From positions 1-52,086 of IMG/VR virus record IMGVR_UViG_3300049740_001889: a DNA stretch of 52,086 bases, one strand, 5' to 3'. The first letter of the stretch is position 1. Each line of letters opens with the position of its first letter. The notes beneath the pieces were generated by a model, which was not told where the DNA came from, ran no database searches, and saw only the letters and a list, made by a program, of their open reading frames with translations. Of this stretch, positions 23,703 to 32,300 are shown piece after piece. Origin of the DNA: a virus. A program made the translations under genes and the position numbers.

Positions 23703-25340
23703 TTAAGGTTTATAAAAAACGAAGATTGGTTCAAATTTATATGCCTTTCCTTCGTACTGAACTGCATTCTTAATTCCACTCTTAGAAGGGTCTAATCCAA
23801 CCATTCGTGTCATTAACATTTTAAGTTTTCCTTTATATTCACATCCTAATTCATTTAAGATATCTATTGAATCTTGTTCCAATGGATAGTAAGTACTTTC
23901 ACCAATCTTAATATCTGCAATATTCCAAAGAATATATCTATCATTCTTAAGGTACTCATAAATCGTTGTTAGAGTAGGTTTTAAGAAGTTATCTCTCCAA
24001 TCTTCATACTCACCATAAGCTTTGAACGATTGGTTCTCATCTTGTGAATATTGTTCTCTATTAAAGTAAGGAGGCGAAGTAAATGAAATATCTAATTTAC
24101 CTTTATACTTTTGGAACTCAGGATTGTTTTTAATTAACTCCGAACCATCTTGAAATAATTCGTATGTGTTACCTTGTGGTGTTACATCGAAGAATGATGT
24201 AAGTTTATCTGAATAATTATCTACACAATTATCATTAAAGAACTTAGCAACATATTCATAACGAGAAATACCTTCATCATCTAGGAAGTTATCAGGATTA
24301 GGGTCGGTACCAACATAATGAATTTTCTTACGAGAACTCATTGCTCCTAAGATTCTACCACCCCAACCACTTGATGAATCATAAATATGTAATGGTTCAT
24401 CTGTATCAATGTGTTTGGTATAGTTTTCGTAAATCCATTTAGCAGTTAATGCTGGAAAGTTTACAGCTGGTTGTCCACAACTTAATCTGAATACTTGTAA
24501 TATTCTTGGGAATATACCTGAATCCTTCTCATACCAACGTATTTGATATACATAAGTTTGTGTTGTACCTGCTTCAGATGTCCATGAAGATTCAATTCTA
24601 TCTATATTAGATAACTGAGTATCTGATAAGAAACCATCATCTTTTAGTTGTTGAACTTGTTCCGATTTAAGGTATAGGTTTTTAGAACCAATAAATGCTT
24701 GATTAAAAGTACCATAGTTTGATATAGTTCTTGTATTTACTTTAGCAATCCAAATACCTAAATCAGAATATTTACCATTAAATATCTTTCCATTATGAAC
24801 ATCTTTGATAAAATCAATAGCACCTTGTCCATTCCAAAAAGGATTTTCATCTTTCTTATCTACAATTGAACGAGACCAAGAATACATAGAATCTCTTTTA
24901 ACTGCTCGTTTCATAATACGAACAAATTTATCTTCTAATTCTGGGTCTGAGAAGTGGTCGTAAATAGATAATCCTCCTTCTGCCGATTTACCAGTTGATA
25001 TTTTAGTTTTTAACATTGTAGGAAAAAACTGATTTACAACTGAGGCATCTTTATTAAAGTTTTTAATAATACCCAATGATTCATCATCACCACTTAAATC
25101 CTTTTCCCAATAATCTGCTGGGTTAGATTTAAGTTTCTTGAATTTTTCAATAATACCTTCTTCATCTCTACCAATTACTGGTGGAGTACCTCGTTCATCC
25201 CATTGTGCAGTAACCTCTTTACGGAGTAAACGAGCCCATACCACAAACTCATCATCAGTCATTTCTAACAACTGATGATAAGTAGTATTGGATTTAAACT
25301 CGGAAAACTTACTTCTTTCGTAAAAGTGTTTGTTACTCAT
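23703..25340 (-). CDS. SPPY-type methyltransferase-like protein, 545 residues
   Basis: The C-terminal half carries a SAM-binding motif I-like Y-D-S-S-S-G-W-G-G-R-I-L, then Y-V-G-T-D-P-N, then motif IV F-T-S-P-P-Y-F, the N4-cytosine/N6-adenine amino-methyltransferase hallmark. The N-terminal ~300 residues have no recognised domain and may recognise the target. A hydrophobic-aromatic end (E-P-I-F-V-F-Y-K-P) is shared with the paralogues at 29470 and 30672. Adjoins the sliding clamp gene at one base. DNA methylation is likely from motifs; another nucleic-acid or nucleotide substrate remains possible. Confidence 0.7.
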   Translation of the reverse strand: MSNKHFYERSKFSEFKSNTTYHQLLEMTDDEFVVWARLLRKEVTAQWDERGTPPVIGRDEEGIIEKFKKLKSNPADYWEKDLSGDDESLGIIKNFNKDASVVNQFFPTMLKTKISTGKSAEGGLSIYDHFSDPELEDKFVRIMKRAVKRDSMYSWSRSIVDKKDENPFWNGQGAIDFIKDVHNGKIFNGKYSDLGIWIAKVNTRTISNYGTFNQAFIGSKNLYLKSEQVQQLKDDGFLSDTQLSNIDRIESSWTSEAGTTQTYVYQIRWYEKDSGIFPRILQVFRLSCGQPAVNFPALTAKWIYENYTKHIDTDEPLHIYDSSSGWGGRILGAMSSRKKIHYVGTDPNPDNFLDDEGISRYEYVAKFFNDNCVDNYSDKLTSFFDVTPQGNTYELFQDGSELIKNNPEFQKYKGKLDISFTSPPYFNREQYSQDENQSFKAYGEYEDWRDNFLKPTLTTIYEYLKNDRYILWNIADIKIGESTYYPLEQDSIDILNELGCEYKGKLKMLMTRMVGLDPSKSGIKNAVQYEGKAYKFEPIFVFYKP

Positions 25341-26053
25341 TAAGATTGAATTTCTACAAGATAATAATTTGATTCGTAGTTATCGATTGAAAAAGAAATA
25401 TGTGCCAATCCTTGAGATGAAATCTTTAAGGTAGCATCTGTTGCTTCTTTATTTGCAACTAGTATCTCTTTTAAATATGTAGCTGAGAAAGAAATTGGAT
25501 TTACATCACCTTCACAAGTACAATCAACATCAATGTTAATTCTATTTGTGTTAATATTAGAATAACCTAATACAATAGTTCCTTTATTATCTTTACAAGT
25601 AAACGTAAAGTTATTTTCATCAGCCAAAGCACCTTTAGCCTTGATAAACTTTGAAATAAAGTTTGAATCTAATTTAATTTCTACATTAAAAGGTGGTAAT
25701 TGTTTCAAATCTGGTACATTAGGGATAACAGATAAATCTGCTAACATATAATTTACATTTGTTGAACCATCTTTGAATTTCAAAGAAACTGGTTTCCCAT
25801 CAATATCATTGATTGAGAAATCTACATCGTTACCAAGAACTGATAACATTTTTGTAAGTTTGGTTGTATCATATACACCAAATGTTGCATCTGAACTTTC
25901 AAACTCATTCATAGTAACACTACCTAATACAGATTTATCATCTGAAATAAATGATGTTGTTAAGGAACCATCTTTTGATTCCCATTTTACAGATTCTACC
26001 AAACCTGCAAGGTTGTACTTCGATACGAAGCGATTTAATAATTGTTTTTCCAT
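25340..26053 (-). CDS. 45: DNA polymerase sliding clamp (gp45-like)
   Basis: 237 residues, close to T4 gp45 (228). Pattern of alternating strands with D-V-D-F-S-I-N-D-I-D-G-K-P-V in the middle and L-K-I-S-S-Q-G-L-A-H-I-S-F near the end, as in PCNA-like clamps of T4-type phages. It tethers gp43 to DNA and in T4 also activates late transcription. It heads the operon clamp, methyltransferase, 47-residue protein, GroES, IMPDH/GMPR. Its promoter lies at 26086-26116. Confidence 0.85.
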   Translation of the reverse strand: MEKQLLNRFVSKYNLAGLVESVKWESKDGSLTTSFISDDKSVLGSVTMNEFESSDATFGVYDTTKLTKMLSVLGNDVDFSINDIDGKPVSLKFKDGSTNVNYMLADLSVIPNVPDLKQLPPFNVEIKLDSNFISKFIKAKGALADENNFTFTCKDNKGTIVLGYSNINTNRINIDVDCTCEGDVNPISFSATYLKEILVANKEATDATLKISSQGLAHISFSIDNYESNYYLVEIQS

Positions 26054-26085
26054 GTTTATTAATTTAAATTATAATTTATATTGTA

Positions 26086-26116
26086 CAAATATACGAAATT
26101 ATTTTTAATTACACAA
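26086..26116 (-). promoter_or_regulatory. Bacteroidetes-type promoter for the sliding clamp operon
   Basis: Minus strand TTG (26116-26114), 20 bases, TATATTTG (26093-26086). The -33 box lies within the last bases before the SGNH gene stop. Confidence 0.85.
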
Positions 26117-26117
26117 G

Positions 26118-26882
26118 TCATTTCGTATTTTTTTGTGTAATGTGGTTATTTATGTATTCTGAAAATAGATGATGAGCAAATTTATTCATATGACCATCAC
26201 CAACTATAGCGTTATCTTGAATCCATGTATGCCAATCAGGATATGGATTTCTTGTGTTTTCATTTGGTGGCATGATTATATCATTACCATATTCTTTCAC
26301 ATCAAATAATATTGGTAAATTATTTAAACTACTAATTCCCAAATCCAAATTATTTGCATCTAACTCGTTTAAAGTATGTGAAAGTATTTTTAAATCGTTA
26401 ACATCATCAAGAAACCAAATGTTAACATTATCACAATATTTTTTTAATGTGTTATACATAAATGATGTGTTAATTATCCATTGTAGAAATACAATACTAG
26501 TATTACTATCAGCTTTAAAATCAAACTCACCTTCATTCATTTGTACCGTATCCTGAGGTAATGTTTCTGATTCATATATTTTCTGAACAAACTCTACAAA
26601 TCTATTTTTATTGTTGTCTATTTGAGGGATATTAACTGAACTCCATCTACTAGAATAAGATGTGTTTAATATAACAATATCATTTTTGTTGATAAGATTA
26701 TTATTTATTCTATGCATCATATCATATAGTATGTTAAAACTACCCATACCAGTTTGACCATATCTGCCATATGAATCTATTTTTAACTTATTTGCTAATT
26801 TAAAATACCACGAATCTTTCTCATCAATTCCACAAGCAGTTGAGTGTGAACATCCAAATATATGTAATTTTCTTTTTTTCAT
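26118..26882 (-). CDS. SGNH-hydrolase-like protein, second copy
   Basis: 254 residues. Block I is F-G-C-S-H-S-T-A (Ser in GxSHS, as in some SGNH families of sugar loci); G-R-Y-G-Q-T-G-M-G-S follows as block II; the C-terminal D-G-H-M-N-K-F-A-H-H gives the Asp/His pair. Resembles the 197-residue protein at 10026 in layout but is longer. No signal peptide. Lies 4 bases after the DNA polymerase gene, so they are cotranscribed. Activity on O-acetyl or other esters is inferred. Confidence 0.65.
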   Translation of the reverse strand: MKKRKLHIFGCSHSTACGIDEKDSWYFKLANKLKIDSYGRYGQTGMGSFNILYDMMHRINNNLINKNDIVILNTSYSSRWSSVNIPQIDNNKNRFVEFVQKIYESETLPQDTVQMNEGEFDFKADSNTSIVFLQWIINTSFMYNTLKKYCDNVNIWFLDDVNDLKILSHTLNELDANNLDLGISSLNNLPILFDVKEYGNDIIMPPNENTRNPYPDWHTWIQDNAIVGDGHMNKFAHHLFSEYINNHITQKNTK

Positions 26883-26886
26883 TCAA

Positions 26887-29403
26887 TTAAAAATTAAAAA
26901 ACTTTTCAGCGGTTCTTTGTTCACTAATCACATCACCCCAACCAACTGCATCAAAGAAAACTTGAAGTTTATGTCCTAATTCTCTTTCAAAGATTTTGTT
27001 GTGGTCAATGTAAGTAGCTAAAAATTCTTCTATTTCTGGTGGGTCGTTATATCCACTAAACGCTAATCCATCGATTCCAAGAGGATTATCTTTAAGGTAA
27101 ACCCATTTTACTTTATCACCATTTTTCATTGGTTCGTACTTAAAAGGAGCATTGAAATGTTTCAAACAATCGTTATATAGTATTGCTGCCTTAACATGAG
27201 CAGGTGTTCCTTTCATCATTGTAAATGGTTCTCTCTTACCCTTTGGCATATATTTCTTAAGATTCTTTACCGCTGAGTTCTTAGCAATTTCAACAGTAGG
27301 TCTATTTACCATATTCTTTTTGAAATCTAAAACATAATCTGAAATTTCTTCTTCTGTTTTACCTTTTAGAATATCAATCAAAACTGCACCCATACATTCT
27401 TGGAATGCTTTTGGGAATGATGAACGTTTAACATCTAATCCTTTTACATCTAATTTATCAACAGGTACACCATTATCTGATATAATCCATTGAGCATATC
27501 TTTTCTTAGCTACCCACAACCCTGCTTTAGCAACATACTCCTTCTTAATCTCTAATCTATGTTTATCAACATCTACATTGAAAATCTTTGTAGAAAGGAT
27601 ATCATAGAAATCATTAAGGTAATCTTGCATCTCTTCTGCAATCTCATTTACATAACCAGCAATTGTATCTTGGTCTTGTTCCTTCCAATTAGGAATTCGT
27701 TTATCCATTAAAGGAACTGCTGAGAAAAATACAGAATCAGTATCGATGTATATATTAGAGTCAGCATCAGGAGTATTAAGCTCCTTGTTGTACTTGATGT
27801 TAGCCATATCCGCAGTTGATTTAATAACTGTCTGTCCTGTCGTGGTAACAGCGGTAGCATTATCAACATCATAGAACCTAAAGGCAGGAAGGCCAAGAAC
27901 ACCATATAAAGAGTTAAGTAAAATTTTCTGAACCAACTGACGTTTGTGATAGAAGGCATATTTTTCATCATCTCCTGCTTTCCCATATTTTTTCATTTCA
28001 TTTTTATACTCAACTCGTTTTTGAAACCACAAGTCAAGAATACCAGGTATACAACCAACGGTATCGGTTCGGTAAAGTACACCATTCGATGCTACTGCGA
28101 ACTTAGATTGTTCTAAATATTTTTTTAAATTTTCTTTTGATATCGAATCCTCTCCGATATAATAAGTATCAACTTCACCCTTAACAAACTTATTTGCATC
28201 CCAATCTTGAATCTTACCAATCTTGGTTTCAGGTGAAATATTTACAGTCATAATAATAGAAGGATATAGAGAGGTTAAATCCAAATCATATATCCAATCA
28301 TACTTACCAACGATTGGTGCCTTTACATAAGCTCCTATAAACTTCTCTTGGTTATTATCTCTAATAGCCTGCATTCTCTCTTGTCTATCCGCTGGTTTGT
28401 TTGGTGCAACTAAGTTTCTTCTTCTTAGATAAGTCAACATAGCACCCTCAAGATACTTTGATGAATAAACAAAATCTTCATATGGTACATGACCAGCATG
28501 ACAGATACCTCTACATAAATCAATGAACTGAAGTTTCTTATCAAAATCTACAACAAGTTCAACATCCACTAAGTTATACTCAATGAACTTTTCAATATCA
28601 TCTCTGAATAACTGGTCTAAGTTACCTTGGTATTCAATCTTACCTCTACCTAATTCTATTTTAGCAACAGTATCTAATCGATAGTTTGGAAGTTCACCAT
28701 AGTTATAAATCTTATAAAGAGTGATATAATCTAAATAAGATACACCAGCCATAAAATATCTCTTACGATAAGGTGACCAGAAACATTGTCCTATTGGTGA
28801 TAATCTATTTGCTTGTTTCTCACCCAATAATCGTTTGATTCTATTATATAACATCGGTGTATCAAAGAAATCAATATTCCAACCTGTAACGATAGATGGA
28901 TTAATCATTTCATATAACTCCAAATACTTCATTAACATATCTCTTTCATCTTGAAATGGAAGAACAATACACTTATCAGTAGTTTTTTCTTTCATACCAC
29001 CTTCCTTATCAACAACTAATACCCAATATTGGTTAGTTGCAGAATCATGAAGTGCAATTGAAGTTAATTCATTCTTAGCTTCTTGTGGGTCTGGTAATCC
29101 ACTTAACATCTCACACTCAATATCATATGTTAAGATAACATGACCTTCCGATACATCATCAGTTTCGGAATATAAATCTACTAAAGCTCGTGTGGTTTCT
29201 GGTACATCAGATTCAAATAGTTCGGGGTCATCCTTTTTAAACTTATAAACCTTTGTTAAGGTATCTCCATAAATAGATTTGAATTCACCTCTCTGAACCT
29301 TCTCGTAAGCATATCTGGTATATGGGAACGAAGAATATCCTCTTTGGTCATCCCAAAGATGGATTTTATTTCTTTCTCGTTGGTAATAAATGTTTTGGTA
29401 CAA
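26887..29403 (-). CDS. 43: DNA polymerase, family B (gp43-like)
   Basis: About 838 residues. Exonuclease motifs: T-Y-D-I-E-C-E-M (Exo I), W-N-I-D-F-F-D-T (Exo II), Y-N-L-V-D (Exo III). Polymerase motifs: D-L-D-L-T-S-L-Y-P-S-I-I (A), L-L-N-S-L-Y-G-V-L (B), Y-I-D-T-D-S-V (C). Proofreading and polymerase sites both look intact. An ATG in frame at 29430 would lie within the -7 box of its own promoter; the TTG at 29403 gives a normal leader of about 18 bases and the product start Y-Q-N-I-Y-Y-Q, so I prefer it. No intein or split. Confidence 0.95.
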   Translation of the reverse strand: MYQNIYYQRERNKIHLWDDQRGYSSFPYTRYAYEKVQRGEFKSIYGDTLTKVYKFKKDDPELFESDVPETTRALVDLYSETDDVSEGHVILTYDIECEMLSGLPDPQEAKNELTSIALHDSATNQYWVLVVDKEGGMKEKTTDKCIVLPFQDERDMLMKYLELYEMINPSIVTGWNIDFFDTPMLYNRIKRLLGEKQANRLSPIGQCFWSPYRKRYFMAGVSYLDYITLYKIYNYGELPNYRLDTVAKIELGRGKIEYQGNLDQLFRDDIEKFIEYNLVDVELVVDFDKKLQFIDLCRGICHAGHVPYEDFVYSSKYLEGAMLTYLRRRNLVAPNKPADRQERMQAIRDNNQEKFIGAYVKAPIVGKYDWIYDLDLTSLYPSIIMTVNISPETKIGKIQDWDANKFVKGEVDTYYIGEDSISKENLKKYLEQSKFAVASNGVLYRTDTVGCIPGILDLWFQKRVEYKNEMKKYGKAGDDEKYAFYHKRQLVQKILLNSLYGVLGLPAFRFYDVDNATAVTTTGQTVIKSTADMANIKYNKELNTPDADSNIYIDTDSVFFSAVPLMDKRIPNWKEQDQDTIAGYVNEIAEEMQDYLNDFYDILSTKIFNVDVDKHRLEIKKEYVAKAGLWVAKKRYAQWIISDNGVPVDKLDVKGLDVKRSSFPKAFQECMGAVLIDILKGKTEEEISDYVLDFKKNMVNRPTVEIAKNSAVKNLKKYMPKGKREPFTMMKGTPAHVKAAILYNDCLKHFNAPFKYEPMKNGDKVKWVYLKDNPLGIDGLAFSGYNDPPEIEEFLATYIDHNKIFERELGHKLQVFFDAVGWGDVISEQRTAEKFFNF

Positions 29404-29427
29404 TCTGTTCTGTTTTATTTTATTATA

Positions 29428-29458
29428 CAAATATACGAAAATCTTTTCATATATCCAA
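29428..29458 (-). promoter_or_regulatory. Bacteroidetes-type promoter for DNA polymerase
   Basis: Minus strand TTG (29458-29456), 20 bases, TATATTTG (29435-29428). Lies between the methyltransferase-like gene and the polymerase. Confidence 0.85.
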
Positions 29459-29469
29459 ATTTATTTTTA

Positions 29470-30690
29470 TTATTTTTTCCAAATCCAAATTGGTTCACCA
29501 AACGCAATATCTGATGTATCTTTTGTTTTCTCTTTAAGATGTTCTTCGAAATATTCACTTTTTGCGTTTCCTGCTCCACCTGAATTAAATCGTTTAGTCA
29601 TCTCCATTCCAATACAACCATAATAACTCAATCCTTGTGATTCTAAAAATTCATTCATAGGATTACAGATATCAAAATAATCTTTTTCTTTTGGATTGTA
29701 CACATCTGCAATATTCACTGCCAATATTCCACCTTCTTTCAATGTAGGAATTATATTACCAAGTGTTTTCTGTAAAAAGTTTTTATTCCACTCTTCTATT
29801 GTTTTATATCTCACCCAACTTTGAGTATCCTCATCTGAATATCTTTCAACATCAAAATAAGGTGGTGATGTAAATACAGTATCGAAGTGATTTTTATATT
29901 TAGAAAAATCTACATCTTCAGCTGGTGAACAAATTAAATCTACTTCTTTTGGTTCTTCAAAGAATGTTTGATTCTTTTTGTAGAACTCAACTTGTTTTTT
30001 ATAGTTAGGATGATTTAAAGTGTTTGGGTCAATACCAACATAATGTTTAGTAGTTTCACCACAATAGAATCCTGCCAATCTATCTCCCCAACCTGCTGAG
30101 AAATCCAATACATTTTCTGATTTGAAGTAATCGTAGAATGCCTTTGCAATAGATGGTTTGAATTGGGATGCCACATACTTTCGTAATGTAGTTGCCATTC
30201 TGATTGATTGTAAATCTACTTTGGTTAGAACCTTTTCTAAACTCCAAAATGCTCTAACAATAGTTTTGATTCCTTTTACTGTCTGCCAAGTTCTCCAACC
30301 TGATGGGGTTCTTGTCCAATCTACCTTCCATCGATTTTCGATATGGAATGGATTAGATGCATTATTACCTTTATTATCTCTTTTGAAATACTTTGATGTT
30401 AATGGATATTTTGATTTTCTTTCGTTCCTAGGAAACCATTCCTTTTCTACCAATAAATTCTTAAATTTAATTCCTTTTAAAAGATTTAATGATTTCAGAG
30501 TTTCTTTTTCTGAAATATCTGGTATAGGACAAGGATAGGTATGTAAACATTTTGCGAGTTCTTCAACCACCTCATCTTTTTCATATGTTTTCATAATATG
30601 TTGCCACTCATCTTCTTCAATTTGAAGATAAGGTTTCATATTATAATATTTCTTAAATACTTCTTCTATGTTTATTTCTGAATTATCCAT
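29470..30690 (-). CDS. SPPY-type DNA methyltransferase-like protein (paralogue 1)
   Basis: 406 residues. Motif I region V-L-D-F-S-A-G-W-G-D-R-L-A-G, then Y-V-G-I-D-P-N, then motif IV F-T-S-P-P-Y-F, and V-N-I-A-D-V-Y after it. Closely related along its whole length to the next gene, including D-T-Q-S-W-V-R-Y-K and the C-terminal G-G-A-G-N-A-K-S. Overlaps that gene by 19 bases. The motif order (I before IV) and SPPY sequence suit amino-methylation of DNA bases; no target-recognition domain is recognised. Confidence 0.75.
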   Translation of the reverse strand: MDNSEINIEEVFKKYYNMKPYLQIEEDEWQHIMKTYEKDEVVEELAKCLHTYPCPIPDISEKETLKSLNLLKGIKFKNLLVEKEWFPRNERKSKYPLTSKYFKRDNKGNNASNPFHIENRWKVDWTRTPSGWRTWQTVKGIKTIVRAFWSLEKVLTKVDLQSIRMATTLRKYVASQFKPSIAKAFYDYFKSENVLDFSAGWGDRLAGFYCGETTKHYVGIDPNTLNHPNYKKQVEFYKKNQTFFEEPKEVDLICSPAEDVDFSKYKNHFDTVFTSPPYFDVERYSDEDTQSWVRYKTIEEWNKNFLQKTLGNIIPTLKEGGILAVNIADVYNPKEKDYFDICNPMNEFLESQGLSYYGCIGMEMTKRFNSGGAGNAKSEYFEEHLKEKTKDTSDIAFGEPIWIWKK

Positions 30691-31904
30691 ATTGGTTCAC
30701 AAAAAGTTTGGTTTTGTGTTTCTTCTGCTAATTTTAAACTTTCTTCTGAATATTGTTCACCATCTTTAGCAGTTCCTGCTCCACCACTATTAGGTCTCTT
30801 TGCCATTTCCATACCAATACAACCTTTGTAAGTTAATCCTTGTGATGTAAGATAATCAATCATTGGATTACAAATCTCCAACCATCCCTTATCACCTTTG
30901 GAACTAGCATATACATCAGCTATGTTCACTGCAATAATACCACCCTTCTTTACTGTTGGTATAATCTTACCAAGTGCCTTATGTAAGAAGTGTTCATTCC
31001 ACACATCAATGTTTTTATATCTTACCCAACTCTGAGTATCATCATGTGAATATCTTTCTACTGAGAAATATGGAGGTGATGTAAATACTACATCAAAGTA
31101 CTCATTATATTCAGAGTAATCAAAATCTTCTGCTGGTGATTCATAGAACGTTGTTTTAGTTGGGTTCTCAAAGAAAGATGTATGTTTAGTATAGAAATCT
31201 CTTTGTTGTTCGTAAAACGGATGATTTTCTTTACGAGGGTCTAACCCTACATAATGTTCAACTGTTTCACTACTAAACGCTCCTGCTAATCTATCACCCC
31301 ACCCCATTGAGAAATCAAGTACGGTCTTAGCATTATTCATATCATAGAACATCTTGGCTACATTTGGTTTAAATTGAGCACATATGTATTTTCTCAACCC
31401 AATCATTGTTCTTAATTCTTTCTTACCAACTTGTGGTAACTTTAAAGAATAAGCTGCACCCATTAGTGATTTCATAAATGATTTTGTTTCCCAAGTTCTT
31501 TTTGGACCTGGTGAAACCGAACCATCTACACTCCATCTGTTATGTTGTTGGAAGTAATTAGATGCTTTGTTACCTGTATTGATACGAGAAAAGTATTGTT
31601 GTTTTCCATCGTATGTTAGTGAATACTTAGATTCAGCTGCTTTTCGTGGAAACCATTCACCTTCTTTTAGATACTCACTCCATCTAAAACCTTTTAATTT
31701 AAGGTAATCATTATAAGCATCCTCTTCGGTGATATCTGCATATGGTATTGGATATTCCATAAACAAATCAGCCAACATTTCCTTTACCTCATCTTTTGGA
31801 TAAGTTTCTTTTAATAATTCGAAATCGTGTTCTACAATTGTTGGAAATTCTCCATCATATACACCTTTTCTATACTTTGATAATATATCTTCTCCACTTG
31901 TCAT
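30672..31904 (-). CDS. SPPY-type DNA methyltransferase-like protein (paralogue 2)
   Basis: 410 residues, the tandem partner of the gene at 29470: V-L-D-F-S-M-G-W-G-D-R-L-A-G, Y-V-G-L-D-P-R, F-T-S-P-P-Y-F, V-N-I-A-D-V-Y, C-I-G-M-E-M-A-K-R-P-N-S-G-G-A-G. The duplication is old, since the two differ throughout. The ATG (31904) sits at the edge of the 25-base tandem repeat 31903-31952. Both paralogues share motif layout and the end E-P-I-W with the 545-residue protein at 23703, so this phage carries three members of one family. Confidence 0.75.
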   Translation of the reverse strand: MTSGEDILSKYRKGVYDGEFPTIVEHDFELLKETYPKDEVKEMLADLFMEYPIPYADITEEDAYNDYLKLKGFRWSEYLKEGEWFPRKAAESKYSLTYDGKQQYFSRINTGNKASNYFQQHNRWSVDGSVSPGPKRTWETKSFMKSLMGAAYSLKLPQVGKKELRTMIGLRKYICAQFKPNVAKMFYDMNNAKTVLDFSMGWGDRLAGAFSSETVEHYVGLDPRKENHPFYEQQRDFYTKHTSFFENPTKTTFYESPAEDFDYSEYNEYFDVVFTSPPYFSVERYSHDDTQSWVRYKNIDVWNEHFLHKALGKIIPTVKKGGIIAVNIADVYASSKGDKGWLEICNPMIDYLTSQGLTYKGCIGMEMAKRPNSGGAGTAKDGEQYSEESLKLAEETQNQTFCEPIWIIQK

Positions 31905-31952
31905 AAGTCGTTGATACTCAGTTAGTTATAAGTCGTTGATACTCAGTTAGTT
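31903..31952. repeat. Perfect 25-base tandem repeat, two units
   Basis: Units 31903-31927 and 31928-31952 are identical (plus strand begins ATAAGTCGTTGATACTCAG). The repeat fills the whole gap between the stop of the membrane protein gene and the start of paralogue 2, so it doubles the leader of that gene. Confidence 0.95.
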
Positions 31953-32109
31953 ATAAATCACCATCTTGTTTAGGTGAACCATGTCTATCGTAATAATGTG
32001 GGTAATTTTCTTCTCTATTTTTTCTAGCTCCGTAGAATATATTCCAAATTGTAAAAAATACATATACTGAGAATATACATCCACCTACTATAAACATTGC
32101 TATATTCAT
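31951..32109 (-). CDS. Small membrane protein, 52 residues
   Basis: Taken from the ATG at 32109, which overlaps the upstream stop by 4 bases (ATGA). A longer frame reaches 32256 but only in the frame behind the neighbour. N-terminal residues 3-24 form one hydrophobic helix (M-F-I-V-G-G-C-I-F-S-V-Y-V-F-F), followed by a basic and then acidic soluble tail (Y-Y-D-R-H-G-S-P-K-Q-D-G-D-L). Unknown family. Paired with the next membrane protein. Confidence 0.6.
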   Translation of the reverse strand: MNIAMFIVGGCIFSVYVFFTIWNIFYGARKNREENYPHYYDRHGSPKQDGDL

Positions 32110-32288
32110 CTTCCTCTTCTTTGTCTGATTGCTATAGCAAATAGTAAAATAGTTCCTGCCCAATGAGCCGAGTATTGAGCCTCTTCTGTGTATCCGAATA
32201 ATCCTAATCCGATTGAATAACACATACAAATGAATGCAAGTATAATTGGATACCAAGTGTTTAAAAATTGTGTAATTTTGTTTTTCAT
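32106..32288 (-). CDS. Small membrane protein, 60 residues, two predicted helices
   Basis: Two hydrophobic stretches, Y-P-I-I-L-A-F-I-C-M-C-Y-S-I-G-L and H-W-A-G-T-I-L-L-F-A-I-A-I, with a basic end (R-Q-R-R-G-R) that would stay in the cytoplasm. No family recognised. It lies 12 bases after the HD gene and is coupled by 4 bases to the next small membrane protein. Small two-helix proteins in phage early operons can act on the host membrane (superinfection exclusion, lysis timing), which is inference here. Confidence 0.6.
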   Translation of the reverse strand: MKNKITQFLNTWYPIILAFICMCYSIGLGLFGYTEEAQYSAHWAGTILLFAIAIRQRRGR

Positions 32289-32300
32289 AATTTTAAGATT

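Noticed and set aside
31951-32256. 101-residue version of the small membrane protein
   Set aside because: The first 49 residues are the out-of-frame reading of the neighbouring membrane protein gene; the ATG at 32109 gives the ATGA coupling usual here.
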